A stretch of DNA of 64,000 bases from Variovorax sp. S12S4 (lineage in GTDB: Bacteria; Pseudomonadota; Gammaproteobacteria; Burkholderiales; Burkholderiaceae_C). The DNA lies in assembly GCF_023195515.1 (NCBI RefSeq), contig NZ_JALPKR020000002.1, positions 4,999,001-5,063,000 of the forward strand. The letters are read 5' to 3'. The translations under genes were made by a program, and so were the position numbers. The notes beneath the pieces are model-generated. The model searched no databases. It saw only the letters and a list, made by a program, of their open reading frames with translations, and was not told the DNA's origin. Shown here piece by piece: positions 39,532-49,200 of this stretch; within the stretch, counting starts at the first letter, position 1, and each line of letters starts with the position of its first letter.

Positions 39532-41060
39532 TGTGCGGACCGGGCCTTTCGCGCGGCGGGGCCGGCGTTCTTGCGCGCGGCCTTCGGCGCGGGCGCCTTG
39601 GCCGCACCGCTGCGTGCGCGTTCCATCAGGTAAGACATCAGCAGGCCCACCGGACGGCCGGTCGATCCCTTGGCCGCCCCGCTCTTCCAGGCCGTACCTG
39701 CGATGTCCAGGTGCGCCCACGCAAAATCGCCGGCAAAGCGCTGCAGGAACTTGGCCGCGGTAATGGCGCCGCCGGCACGGCCCGCCACATTGGCCACATC
39801 GGCAAAGTTGCTCTTGAGGCCGTCGGCGTATTCGTCGTCCAGCGGCAGGCGCCAGCAACGGTCTTGCGATTCTTCCCCGGCCGCCTGGAGCGCGGCGGCC
39901 AGCGTTTCGTCGGCCGTGAAAAGGCCGCTGCGCACGCCGCCCAGCGCCACCACGCACGCACCGGTGAGGGTGGCAATGTCGATCACGGCAGCGGGGTCGA
40001 AGCGCTTGGCGTACGTCAGCGCGTCGCACAGGATGAGGCGCCCTTCCGCATCGGTGTTCAGCACCTCGATGGTCTGCCCGCTCATGCTGGTGACCACATC
40101 GCCAGGCTTGATGGCGCGGCCGTCGTTCATGTTCTCGCACGAGGGCACCAGGCCCACCACGTTGATGGCGGGCTGGATTTCGCCCAGCGCGCGGAAGGTG
40201 CCGAGCACGCTGGCGGCACCGCACATGTCGAACTTCATCTCGTCCATTTCGGCCGCCGGCTTGAGCGAGACGCCGCCGGTGTCGAAAGTAATGCCCTTGC
40301 CGACCAGCACCACGGGCGCTTGGTCCTTCGGGCCGCCCTGGTAGCGCAGCACGATGAAGCGCAGCGGCTCGGCCGAGCCTTGCGCCACGGCCGCGAACGA
40401 GCCCATGCCGAGCTTCTGCACTTCCTTGGGGCCCAGCACCTCGCATTTGATGCGGGGCAGCTTGGCCAGGCCTTGCGCGGCGTCAGCCAGCAGCGTGGGC
40501 GTGCAATAGTTGCCCGGGCGGTTGCCCCATTCCTTGGCAAATTCGATGCCGGACACCGTGGCCCGGGCTTCATCGAAGGCCTTGCTCACAGCCGCGGCAT
40601 CGCTCACACCCACCGTGAGGTTTCGGATGGAACGCCCGCCGTCGCCGTTCGAAGCCTTCGATTTGCTCGTGGTGTAGACATAGCTGGCGTCGGCTGCCGC
40701 GGCAACGGCGCAGGCCACCGCCGCGCCGTCGGCTTCATGCGCAAACACCATCACCACCCGCTTGGGCGCATGGGCCTTGGCCGCATTGACCGCCGCGATG
40801 ACGCCGCTGCGCACCGACGCAGGCTTACCGTCGCCAATCGCAGCGAGCACCACGCGCGAGGCCACCACCTCGTCCGGATGGTAGAGCGCGAGCAGCTTGC
40901 CGGCCTTGTCGGGCAGGTCGCCGGCCTTGCGCGCGCTGGCAATCAGGGCGGAAAGCGGGTCCTTGGCGGTGATGGGGGCGCTGCCGACGAGCACGATCAG
41001 AACGTCGGATTTTTCGGCCGCGGCGCGGGCGACGGTGAGGGTCTTGAGCTGAAAGTCCAT
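39528..41060 (-). CDS. pepA: Leucyl aminopeptidase PepA
   Basis: 510 aa. M17 metalloaminopeptidase; hexamer with two metal ions. Conserved VLVGKGITFDTGGVSLKP and LNTDAEGRLILCDAL supply the metal-binding Asp/Glu/Lys residues. The N-terminal regulatory/DNA-binding domain (about 1-170) is present, as in E. coli PepA, which also acts in site-specific recombination and transcription control. Starts 21 bases from the divergent lptF start. A Lys/Ala-rich tail (about 490-510) follows the catalytic domain. Confidence 0.95.
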   Translation of the reverse strand: MDFQLKTLTVARAAAEKSDVLIVLVGSAPITAKDPLSALIASARKAGDLPDKAGKLLALYHPDEVVASRVVLAAIGDGKPASVRSGVIAAVNAAKAHAPKRVVMVFAHEADGAAVACAVAAAADASYVYTTSKSKASNGDGGRSIRNLTVGVSDAAAVSKAFDEARATVSGIEFAKEWGNRPGNYCTPTLLADAAQGLAKLPRIKCEVLGPKEVQKLGMGSFAAVAQGSAEPLRFIVLRYQGGPKDQAPVVLVGKGITFDTGGVSLKPAAEMDEMKFDMCGAASVLGTFRALGEIQPAINVVGLVPSCENMNDGRAIKPGDVVTSMSGQTIEVLNTDAEGRLILCDALTYAKRFDPAAVIDIATLTGACVVALGGVRSGLFTADETLAAALQAAGEESQDRCWRLPLDDEYADGLKSNFADVANVAGRAGGAITAAKFLQRFAGDFAWAHLDIAGTAWKSGAAKGSTGRPVGLLMSYLMERARSGAAKAPAPKAARKNAGPAARKARSAQ

Positions 41061-41081
41061 AATCCTTTTTTTCCTCGAACG

Positions 41082-42224
41082 ATGTTATTCCATTCTTCCC
41101 TACGCAAGGAGCTGTCGCGCAGCTTCGGAGCGACCCTCGTGGTCCTGGTCACCATCGTGATGACCATGATGCTCATCCGCACGCTCGGGCTCGCCTCCAA
41201 GGGCAGCGTGAACCCGTCCGAAGTGTTCCTCGTGATGGCATACACGGTGCTCGGTTACATGCCGACCATTCTGAGCCTGAGCCTGTTCATTGCCATTGTC
41301 GGCACCTTGTCGCGCATGTACCGCGACAGCGAAATGGTGATCTGGTTCTCCAGCGGACGCGGCCTGGTCGACTTCGTGCAGCCGCTGTTCCGCTTTGCCT
41401 GGCCGGTGCTCGCGCTGATCGCCATCATGGCTCTGCTGGGCTGGCCCTGGGCCAACTCGCAAACCATCGGCATGCGCGCGCAGTATGAAAGGCGCAGCGA
41501 CATCGAGCGCGTCACGCCCGGCGAATTCCGGGAATCGGCCGGCCGGATCCGCGTCTTCTTCATCGACAAGGACACGCCCGACGGCGCCACGGCCACCAAC
41601 GTGTTCATCTGGGCCATCGAGCGGGGGCTGCAGATCACCACATCGGCGCGCAGCGGCCGCATCGAGAACGTGGGCGAGCACCGCTACCTCATGCTGAGCA
41701 ACGGCCAGCGGGTCGAACGCCCGCTGCTGCCCACGGCAACCTCGGGCCTCAAGATCAGCGAATTCGAGACCTACGGCACCCGCGCCGGCGGCAACGACTC
41801 GTTTACCACCGACTCCACGCCGGCACGCGCCAAGCCAACGCTCCAGCTCCTGCGCGAGCCCGGCGACGCGAACCGCGGCGAACTCGCCTGGCGCATCGGC
41901 ATGCTGCTGGCCGCTATCAACTTCGTGCTGCTCGCACTGACCGTCTCCAGCGTGAACCCGCGCGTGGGGCGCAGCGGCAACCTGCTGTTTGCGCTGTTCG
42001 CCTTCGTCGTCTACTACAACATGCTCAACCTCGGCCAAAGCTGGATCAGCTCGGGCCGCTACGGCATGGGCTCCTTCATGCTGCTGCTTCACGGCGGCGT
42101 GCTGCTGATCGGCGTGGCATGGCTGGTTTTGCGCAATAACAACTGGGGCAGGCGGCGCAGGACGGAACGCGTCATTGCCGGCGGCCTGCCGTCCCAGCCC
42201 AACAAGATCGACCCGACCACGTGA
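41082..42224 (+). CDS. lptF: LPS export permease LptF
   Basis: 380 aa from the ATG at 41082 (MLFHSSLRKELSRSFGATLV). YjgP/YjgQ family: membrane helices at about 15-35, 50-75, 100-120 and three near the C-terminus (about 290-365), with a periplasmic jellyroll between. With LptG and LptB2 it extracts LPS from the inner membrane. Overlaps lptG by 4 bases (GTGA, 42221-42224) and is divergent from pepA, the same arrangement as in E. coli. Confidence 0.93.
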   Translation: MLFHSSLRKELSRSFGATLVVLVTIVMTMMLIRTLGLASKGSVNPSEVFLVMAYTVLGYMPTILSLSLFIAIVGTLSRMYRDSEMVIWFSSGRGLVDFVQPLFRFAWPVLALIAIMALLGWPWANSQTIGMRAQYERRSDIERVTPGEFRESAGRIRVFFIDKDTPDGATATNVFIWAIERGLQITTSARSGRIENVGEHRYLMLSNGQRVERPLLPTATSGLKISEFETYGTRAGGNDSFTTDSTPARAKPTLQLLREPGDANRGELAWRIGMLLAAINFVLLALTVSSVNPRVGRSGNLLFALFAFVVYYNMLNLGQSWISSGRYGMGSFMLLLHGGVLLIGVAWLVLRNNNWGRRRRTERVIAGGLPSQPNKIDPTT

Positions 42225-43330
42225 AAACAATCCGACGCCTGATCTACGTCGAGGCACTGAAGGCCGTGGCCTTCGTGACGCTCGGCTTCCTGAGCCTGTT
42301 CTTCTTCTTCGACTTTGTCGATGAGCTGCAATCGATCGGCAAGCCTGAAAGCCTGGCCTACGGCCCGGCGCAGGCACTGGTCTACGTGACCCTGCTCATT
42401 CCGAGCCACCTTTATGAGCTGCTCCCGATCACGGTGCTGATCGGCTGCATCTTCGTGATGGCGCGGCTGGCACAAAGCTCCGAATACACCATTCTTCGCA
42501 CCAGCGGCCTCGGCCCCTGGCGCGCGCTGCGCACCCTGCTGCTGCTGGGCGTGGGTTTCGTTTTCCTGACCTTTGCCATCGGCGACTACATCGCGCCGGC
42601 GTCCGAGCGCACGGGCCAACTGCTCAAGTCGCGCTACCAGGGCACCTTCTCGCTGGTCGGCAACACGGGCGCGTGGCTCAAGGAAAAGCGCGACAACGTG
42701 TCGTACGCCGTCAACGTGCTGTCGATTTCGCGCGACGGCTCCCTTCGGAATGCGCGCATCTTCGAGTTCGACGAAAAGGGCTATGTGCGCAAGCAGCTGC
42801 TCGCAACTTCCGCGCGCATCCTCGACGACCGCTGGGTCTTGTCGGATGTCGAGCTGCAGGACTACGACACGCGCAGCGACGCCAACAAGGCACACATCCT
42901 GACCAGCCGGGTGCCAGAGATCGAGTGGCCGACCACCCTCACGGCCGAAATGGTGTCGGTCGCCCTTTTGCGGCCCGACCGCATGAGCACCATCGACCTG
43001 TTCGACTACATCAGCCACCTCGAAGCCAACGGGCAGACCGCCCAGCGCTACGAGATCCAGTTCTGGCGCAAGGTCTTCTATCCGCTCTCGTGCCTGGTGA
43101 TGGTGGTGCTCGCCCTGCCCTTCGCGTACCTGCATTTCCGCCAGACCGGCATCACCACCTATGTGTTCGGCGGCGTGATGATCGGCATCAGCTTTTTCCT
43201 GCTGAACAACGTGTTCGGCTATCTCGGCAACCTGAGCAACTGGTCACCATGGCTGACCGCCGCTGCGCCGGGGCTGATCTATTCGGTCATGTCGCTTGCC
43301 GCATTCAGTTGGCTGGTTCTTCGAAGATAG
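42221..43330 (+). CDS. lptG: LPS export permease LptG
   Basis: 369 aa from a GTG at 42221 inside the lptF stop. Same fold as LptF: N-terminal helices (about 12-32, 60-82, 100-118), periplasmic domain, three C-terminal helices. The LYELLPITVLIGCIFVMARL stretch is the LptG signature. Forms the LptB2FG transporter; lptB is encoded elsewhere. Confidence 0.94.
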   Translation: MKTIRRLIYVEALKAVAFVTLGFLSLFFFFDFVDELQSIGKPESLAYGPAQALVYVTLLIPSHLYELLPITVLIGCIFVMARLAQSSEYTILRTSGLGPWRALRTLLLLGVGFVFLTFAIGDYIAPASERTGQLLKSRYQGTFSLVGNTGAWLKEKRDNVSYAVNVLSISRDGSLRNARIFEFDEKGYVRKQLLATSARILDDRWVLSDVELQDYDTRSDANKAHILTSRVPEIEWPTTLTAEMVSVALLRPDRMSTIDLFDYISHLEANGQTAQRYEIQFWRKVFYPLSCLVMVVLALPFAYLHFRQTGITTYVFGGVMIGISFFLLNNVFGYLGNLSNWSPWLTAAAPGLIYSVMSLAAFSWLVLRR

Positions 43331-43347
43331 AAGCGGGGAAGCCGGAC

Positions 43348-43722
43348 ATGACCACGGTGAATGCAAGGGGCATCATCCTCCTGGCCCATGGCTCGCGCGA
43401 CGAGCGCTGGCGCGAGCCCATCGAGGCCGTGGCCGCGCGCGTCACGGCGCTCGATCCGCAGGCGCGGGTGGTTTGCGCCTACATGGAGTTGGCAACGCCC
43501 GACCTGCGCACCGCGTCGGCAGCGTTGATTGCGAGCGGCGCCAAGTCGCTCAGGGTCGTTCCGCTGTTCCTGGGCATGGGCAAGCACGCCCGTGAAGACC
43601 TTCCGCTGCAACTCGACGCCCTGCGCGGCACTTGGCCCCAAGTCGAATTCCAGCTTGCCAACATCGTGGGCGAAGAGCCTGAACTGGTCGAGCTGCTGGC
43701 CAGAATCGCAACCAAATCTTGA
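43348..43722 (+). CDS. cbiX: CbiX/SirB-type chelatase domain protein
   Basis: 124 aa, single short CbiX domain (half the size of long class II chelatases). Metal-binding histidines are H14 (ILLAHGSRDERW) and H80 (PLFLGMGKHAREDLP). Short CbiX proteins insert cobalt or ferrous iron into sirohydrochlorin for B12 or siroheme. It lies 64 bases upstream of cysB; siroheme is the cofactor of sulfite reductase, so the neighbourhood fits sulfur assimilation and ferrochelation to siroheme. Confidence 0.87.
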   Translation: MTTVNARGIILLAHGSRDERWREPIEAVAARVTALDPQARVVCAYMELATPDLRTASAALIASGAKSLRVVPLFLGMGKHAREDLPLQLDALRGTWPQVEFQLANIVGEEPELVELLARIATKS

Positions 43723-43753
43723 ACTCCCGGGCATTTCGATAGACTCCGAAGGC

Positions 43754-43782
43754 ATAATGAATTCCGCAATAAGACGGAATTT
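43754..43782 (+). promoter_or_regulatory. Promoter -10 and inverted repeat before cysB
   Basis: A -10-like CATAAT (43754-43759) is followed by the perfect inverted repeat AATTCCG-N8-CGGAATT (43761-43782), which ends 3 bases before the cysB ATG. It lies over the transcription start and the ribosome site, fitting autorepression by CysB or an RNA hairpin that limits translation. Confidence 0.55.
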
Positions 43783-43785
43783 GAT

Positions 43786-44727
43786 ATGAATCTGCACCAA
43801 TTCAAGTTTGTTCAGGAAGCCGTGCGGCGCAACCTGAACCTCACGGAAGCGGCCAAGGCGCTCCACACTTCGCAGCCCGGGGTGTCTAAAGCCATCATCG
43901 AGCTCGAAGAAGAACTCGGCGTCGAAATCTTCGCCCGCCACGGCAAGCGCCTCAAGCGGGTCACCGAGCCGGGCCAGCACGTCATTGCCAGCATCGAGCT
44001 GATCATGCGAGAAGTGGGCAATCTCAAGCGCATCGGCGAGCAGTTCAGCGCGCAAGACAGCGGCACCCTCTCCATTGCCACCACCCACACCCAGGCGCGC
44101 TACGTGCTGCCGGTGCCGGTGGCCAGGCTCCGCGAGGCCTACCCCAAGGTCAACGTGAGCCTGCACCAGGGCTCGCCCGACCAGGTGGCGCGCATGGTGA
44201 TCGACGAAATTGCCGAGGTGGGTATTGCGACCGAATCGCTCGCGGACTACGCAGAGCTGGTGACCCTGCCTTGCTACGAATGGCAGCACGTGCTGGTGCT
44301 CCCCAAAGACCACCCGCTGGCAGCCAAGGAGCGCATCTCGCTCGAAGACCTGGCGCACGAGCCCATCATTACCTATCACCCGTCGTTCACCGGCCGCACG
44401 CGCATCGACCACGCCTTTGCGCAGAAAAAGCTCACGCCGCGCATCGCGCTCGAGGCCATCGACTCCGACGTGATCAAGACCTATGTGCGCCTGGGCCTGG
44501 GCGTTGGCATCGTGGCCGAGATGGCGGTGCGCGACGAGTCGAATGCCGACCTCGTGGTGCGCCCCATGGGCCACGTGTTCGGCCAGAACATTGCACGCGT
44601 GGCGTTCAAGCGCAGTGCCTACCTTCGCAACTTCGTCTTCAAGTTTGCCGAGCTGCTGTCCGACCGGCTCGACCGCAATCTGATTGCCAAGGCCCTGAGC
44701 GGGCATCAGCAAGACTACGATCTTTGA
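43786..44727 (+). CDS. cysB: LysR-family sulfur regulator CysB
   Basis: 313 aa. N-terminal winged HTH starts MNLHQFKFVQEAVRRNLNLT, typical for CysB, and the effector domain follows (TTHTQARYVLPVPVARLREA, TYHPSFTGRTRIDHAF). CysB activates sulfate and thiosulfate assimilation genes with N-acetylserine as inducer; Burkholderiales members also control sulfonate use. A cbiX chelatase gene upstream supports the sulfur context. The CysB-specific region with SFTGR is intact. Confidence 0.92.
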   Translation: MNLHQFKFVQEAVRRNLNLTEAAKALHTSQPGVSKAIIELEEELGVEIFARHGKRLKRVTEPGQHVIASIELIMREVGNLKRIGEQFSAQDSGTLSIATTHTQARYVLPVPVARLREAYPKVNVSLHQGSPDQVARMVIDEIAEVGIATESLADYAELVTLPCYEWQHVLVLPKDHPLAAKERISLEDLAHEPIITYHPSFTGRTRIDHAFAQKKLTPRIALEAIDSDVIKTYVRLGLGVGIVAEMAVRDESNADLVVRPMGHVFGQNIARVAFKRSAYLRNFVFKFAELLSDRLDRNLIAKALSGHQQDYDL

Positions 44728-44759
44728 TATTTCAGCAGCCCCAGCTTCCGACCACGACC

Positions 44760-45935
44760 ATGAGCACTGTTCTTTCCGCCCCACGCACGCCGGAGATCAC
44801 CACCAAGCTGCCCGCCGTCGGCACCACCATCTTCACCGTGATGTCCGCGCTGGCAACCGAGAAGAACGCGGTGAACCTCGGCCAGGGCTTCCCCGACTTC
44901 AACTGCGACCCGAAGCTGCTTGAAGACGTGACGGCCGCCATGGCCGCGGGCCACAACCAATATCCGCCGATGCCCGGCATTCCCGCACTGCGCGAAGCCA
45001 TTGCCGGCAAGATTGCCGCGCTGTACGGCCACAGCTACAACGCTGCCACCGAGATCACGGTGACCGCGGGCGCCACGCAGGCGATCATCACGGCCATTCT
45101 TGCCGTGGTGCGCGCGGGCGACGAGGTCATCGTGCTGGAGCCTTGCTACGACAGCTACGTGCCCAACATCGAGCTTGCAGGCGGCAGCGTGGTGCGCGTG
45201 CCCCTGACGCCGGGTACCTTCCGACCCGACTTCGACAAGATTGCCGCGGCGCTCTCGCCGCGCACGCGCGCAATCATCGTCAACACGCCGCACAACCCGA
45301 GCGCCACCATCTGGACCGCGGCCGAAATGCGCAAGCTCGAAGAGCTGCTCGCGCCGACCGACGTGTTCGTGATTGCCGACGAGGTTTACGAGCACATGAT
45401 CTACGACGGTGCGCAGCACGAAAGCGTGGCCCGCTTCCCGGGCCTTGCGGCGCGCAGCTTCATCGTGAGCAGCTTCGGCAAGACCTATCACGTCACCGGC
45501 TGGAAGGTTGGCTACGTGGCGGCGCCCGCGCCGCTCATGGCGGAATTCCGCAAGGTGCACCAGTTCAACGTGTTCACGGTGAACACACCCATGCAGCATG
45601 CGCTCGCGCAGTACATGGCCGACCCAAAGCCGTACCTCGAGCTTCCGGCCTTCTACCAGCACAAGCGCGACCTTTTTGCCGCAGGGCTCGCCGAAAAGAC
45701 CCGCTTCAAGCTGCTGCGCAGCGAAGGCAGCTACTTCCAGTGCGTCGACATCTCGGCAGTCAGCGATCTCTCCGAAGCCGACTTCTGCCTGTGGCTCACC
45801 AGCGAGATCGGGGTGGCGGCCATTCCGCTGTCGGCCTTCTACGGCAACGTCTTCGACCAGCGCGTGGTCCGTTTCTGCTTCGCCAAGAAGGACGAGACGC
45901 TGATCTCCGCGCTGGACCGTCTCGCCCGCCTTTGA
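44760..45935 (+). CDS. ybdL: Methionine aminotransferase (YbdL-like)
   Basis: 391 aa from the ATG at 44760. Fold-type I PLP enzyme. K241 in SSFGKTYHVTGWKVG forms the Schiff base; NTPHNPSATIW and FVIADEVYEH are conserved. Very close in wording to E. coli YbdL, which transaminates methionine and some aromatic amino acids. It starts 32 bases after cysB, so methionine salvage may be co-regulated with sulfur assimilation (inference). Confidence 0.88.
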   Translation: MSTVLSAPRTPEITTKLPAVGTTIFTVMSALATEKNAVNLGQGFPDFNCDPKLLEDVTAAMAAGHNQYPPMPGIPALREAIAGKIAALYGHSYNAATEITVTAGATQAIITAILAVVRAGDEVIVLEPCYDSYVPNIELAGGSVVRVPLTPGTFRPDFDKIAAALSPRTRAIIVNTPHNPSATIWTAAEMRKLEELLAPTDVFVIADEVYEHMIYDGAQHESVARFPGLAARSFIVSSFGKTYHVTGWKVGYVAAPAPLMAEFRKVHQFNVFTVNTPMQHALAQYMADPKPYLELPAFYQHKRDLFAAGLAEKTRFKLLRSEGSYFQCVDISAVSDLSEADFCLWLTSEIGVAAIPLSAFYGNVFDQRVVRFCFAKKDETLISALDRLARL

Positions 45936-46069
45936 GTGGGCTGAGGCGGCTTCAAGGCCGACGCCAACGGTAGGACAGTCCTGACCGCCGAAGGAGCGGC
46001 TTTCCGGCGTGTGTTGCGCTCCCGGACACCGAGCATCGATCTCGTAACAACAACGTCCAGGAGAAAAGC

Positions 46070-46228
46070 ATGTCCCTCTCGTTCATTCTGCTGATCATTC
46101 TGATCTTGCTGCTGATCGGTGCGCTGCCGAGCTGGGGCTACAGCCGCAGCTGGGGCTACGGGCCAAGCGGTGGCCTGGGCCTCGTCCTGGTGATCGTGAT
46201 CATCCTGGTGCTCATGGGACGCATATAG
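46070..46228 (+). CDS. DUF3309 small membrane peptide
   Basis: 52 aa, too short to be picked up by simple long-ORF rules but with an AGGAGAA ribosome site at 46059-46065. Two hydrophobic helices (SFILLIILILLLIGALPSW and GLGLVLVIVIILVLMGRI) flank a WGYSRSWGYGPSG loop, the DUF3309 signature. Widespread in proteobacteria, function unknown. Followed by a terminator. Confidence 0.82.
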   Translation: MSLSFILLIILILLLIGALPSWGYSRSWGYGPSGGLGLVLVIVIILVLMGRI

Positions 46229-46257
46229 CGCTCACTGAAATTTCTCGCACCTGAAGA

Positions 46258-46280
46258 AGCCCGCGCAAGCGGGCTTTTTT
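46258..46280. terminator. Terminator between DUF3309 gene and hrpA
   Basis: Stem AGCCCGC (46258-46264) / GCGGGCT (46269-46275) with a GCAA loop and T-run. It ends the plus-strand unit just before the hrpA stop. Confidence 0.87.
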
Positions 46281-46291
46281 GCGGCCTGCGA

Positions 46292-49200
46292 TCAGGCCTG
46301 CAGCTGGGCCCAGGCTTTGTCCAGCCGCTTGATGCTGACTGGCTGTGGCGTGCGCAGTTCCTGCGCGAAAAAGCTCACGCGAAGCTCTTCGAGCAGCCAG
46401 CGGAATTCGAGCATGCGATCGTCCACCACGCCCTTGCGCTCCGCCACCAGGCGCCAGTAGCGCTGCTCCTGCGGGCGCAGTTCGGCCAGCTTGGCGGCGT
46501 CGCGCGCGGGGTCGGCACGGAGCTTGTCGAGTCGCAGCACGATCGCCTTGAGGTACCGCGCGAAATGCTGCAACTGCGTCCACGGCGCATCGGCAATGAA
46601 CCGCTTGCCCACCAGGCGCTGCAACTGCTGGGCGGCGTCCTGCACGGCTTCGGGCTGGATCTTGGTGTCCTTGATCTTGCGTGCGGCTGCCGCGTATTCG
46701 ATCAGGATGGTCGATGCAAGCCGCGCCACCTCGTTCGCAATCAGCGTGAGCCGGCCCCGGCCCTCTTCGAGCCGGCGCTTGAATGCAAACTCGTCGGTGG
46801 GCAGCGGCTCCTGCAGAAACGCGCGGTCGATCGCCACGTCGATGATCTGCGTGCGCAACTCTTCCGATGTGCCGAGCGGCATGTAGGCCACCGCCATCTT
46901 CTGCAGATCGGGGATGTTCTTCTCGAGGTACTTGAGCGCGTCTTTCAGCTGCAGCGCAAACAGCCTGCGCAGGCCGGCGCGGTGCTTTGCGGCGGCCACG
47001 GCGGGCTCATCGAACACTTCGATGGTGACGGCATCGCCCTCGTCGCGCAACGCCGGAAACCCGATGAGCGACTGCGATCCGCGGCGCACTTCCATCAGTT
47101 CTGGCAGCTCGCCGAAGCTCCAGCTCGTGTAGCGCTGGCCGGCGGGCAAGCTCGGCGCGGCCTGTGCCGGCGCGGCGGCGTTGCCCTTGGCTTGCGCGCG
47201 CCCATCGGCACCATCCGCCGGCTTTCGCTCCGCGGATGCCTTGACGTTGAGCCCCGCCAACGCCTGAAAGGCACCGCGCGCCTGCGCGCCCAGTTCGGCC
47301 TTGAGCGCCCCCAGGTTGCGCCCCATGCCAAGCTGGCGCCCATGCTCGTCCACGATGCGCAGGTTCATGAACAGGTGCGGCGGCAGCATGTCGAGCTTGA
47401 AGTCGGCGCGCTTCACGTCGATGCTCGTGGCATCGCGCACGCGCTTGAGCAGCACGTCGGTCAGCGAGCCGTGGCCGAACACCTCGGGCGCCGAGAGTTC
47501 TTCCGCCAGCTTTGCCGCCGAATCGGGCAGTGGCACCAACCTGGAGCGCGGGCGCTGCGGCAGGCTCTTGAGCAGCGCCTGGATCTTGTCCTTGAGCATG
47601 CCGGTGACCAGCCATTCGCAGCGCTCTTCGCTCACCTGGTTGAGCACGAAAAGCGGCACGCTCACCGTGAGACCGTCCTTCGCGTCGCCCGGCTCGTGCA
47701 GGTAGCTCGCGGCACAATCGACACCGCCGAGCCGCAGCGTGGGCGGAAACGACTGCGTGGTAATGCCTGCCGCCTGGTGGCGCATCAGCTCTTCGCGCGT
47801 CAGGTACAGCAGGCGCGGCTGCTCCTTCGAGGCATGGCGGTACCAGTTCTCGAAGCTGATGCCGCTCGCCACATCGGCGGGCAACTGCGCGTCGTAGAAG
47901 GCGAAGATCAGCTCTTCATCGACCAGCACGTCTTGCCGGCGCGCCTTGTGTTCCAGCCCCTCGACCTCGCGCACCAGCTTGCGATTGGCCGCAAGGAACG
48001 GAAACTTGCTTTCCCACTGCCCGCCAACCAGCGCCTCGCGAATGAAGATCTCGCGCGCCGCCACCGGATCGACCTTGGTGAAATCGACGCGGCGCCCGCT
48101 GTAGACCACGAGCCCGTACAGCGTTGCGCGCTCGAGCGCCGAAACCTGTGCGCCCTTCTTCTCCCAGTGCGGATCGAGCAGTTGCTTCTTCAGCAGATGG
48201 CCGGCCACCTGTTCGAGCCACTGCGGCTCGATGTTGGCAATGCCTCGGCCGAAGAGCCGCGTGGTCTCGACCAGCTCGGCCGCAACGATCCAGCGGCCCG
48301 GCTTTTTCTTCAGGTGCGCGCCCGGATGGCGGTAGAACTTGATGCCGCGCGCACCCAGGTACGCCTCGTCGTCTTCCAGCTTCCAGCCCACGTTGCCGAG
48401 CAGGCCCGCCAGCATCGACAGGTGCAGAGGTTCGTAGCCCGCGGGCTCGGCGTTGATGCGCCACTTGTGCTCGGTCACGACCGTGAGCAGCTGCGAATGG
48501 ATGTCGCGCCATTCGCGCACGCGGCGGATGTTGATGAAGTTCTGTCGCAGCAACTGCTCGTACTGGCGGTTGCTCAGCTTGTGGGTGTCGCCGTGCCCGC
48601 CGCGCGCATCCGCGATCCATTTCCACAGGCGCAGGTAGCCGCTGAACTCGCTCTTCTCGTCGTCGAATTTCGAATGTGCCTGGTCGGCCTGCTGCTGCGC
48701 ATCCATCGGGCGGTCGCGCACGTCCTGCACACTGAGGGCCGATGCGATGACCAGCACCTCTTCTAACGCGCCGCGTGTGCGCGCCTCCAGGATCATCCGG
48801 CCGACGCGCGGGTCGAGCGGCAGCTTGGCCAGCTCGGCACCCGTGGCCGTGAGCTCGTTGGCGTCGTCCACCGCGCCCAGTTCGTTCAGCAGCTGGTAGC
48901 CGTCGGCAATCGCACGCGGCGAAGGTGCTTCGAGAAATGGAAAGCGCGCCACGTCGCCCAGGCGCAGCGACTTCATGCGCAAGATGACGCCGGCGAGCGA
49001 AGAACGCAGGATCTCGGGATCGGTAAAGCGCGGCCGGCCTTCGAAATCCTTCTCGTCGTAAAGCCGGATGCAGATGCCGTTGGCCACACGGCCGCAACGC
49101 CCCGCGCGCTGGTTGGCCGCGGCCTGGCTGATCGGCTCAACCAGCAATTGCTCGACCTTGCTGCGGAAGCTGTAGCGCTTGACGCGCGCCGTGCCTGTGT

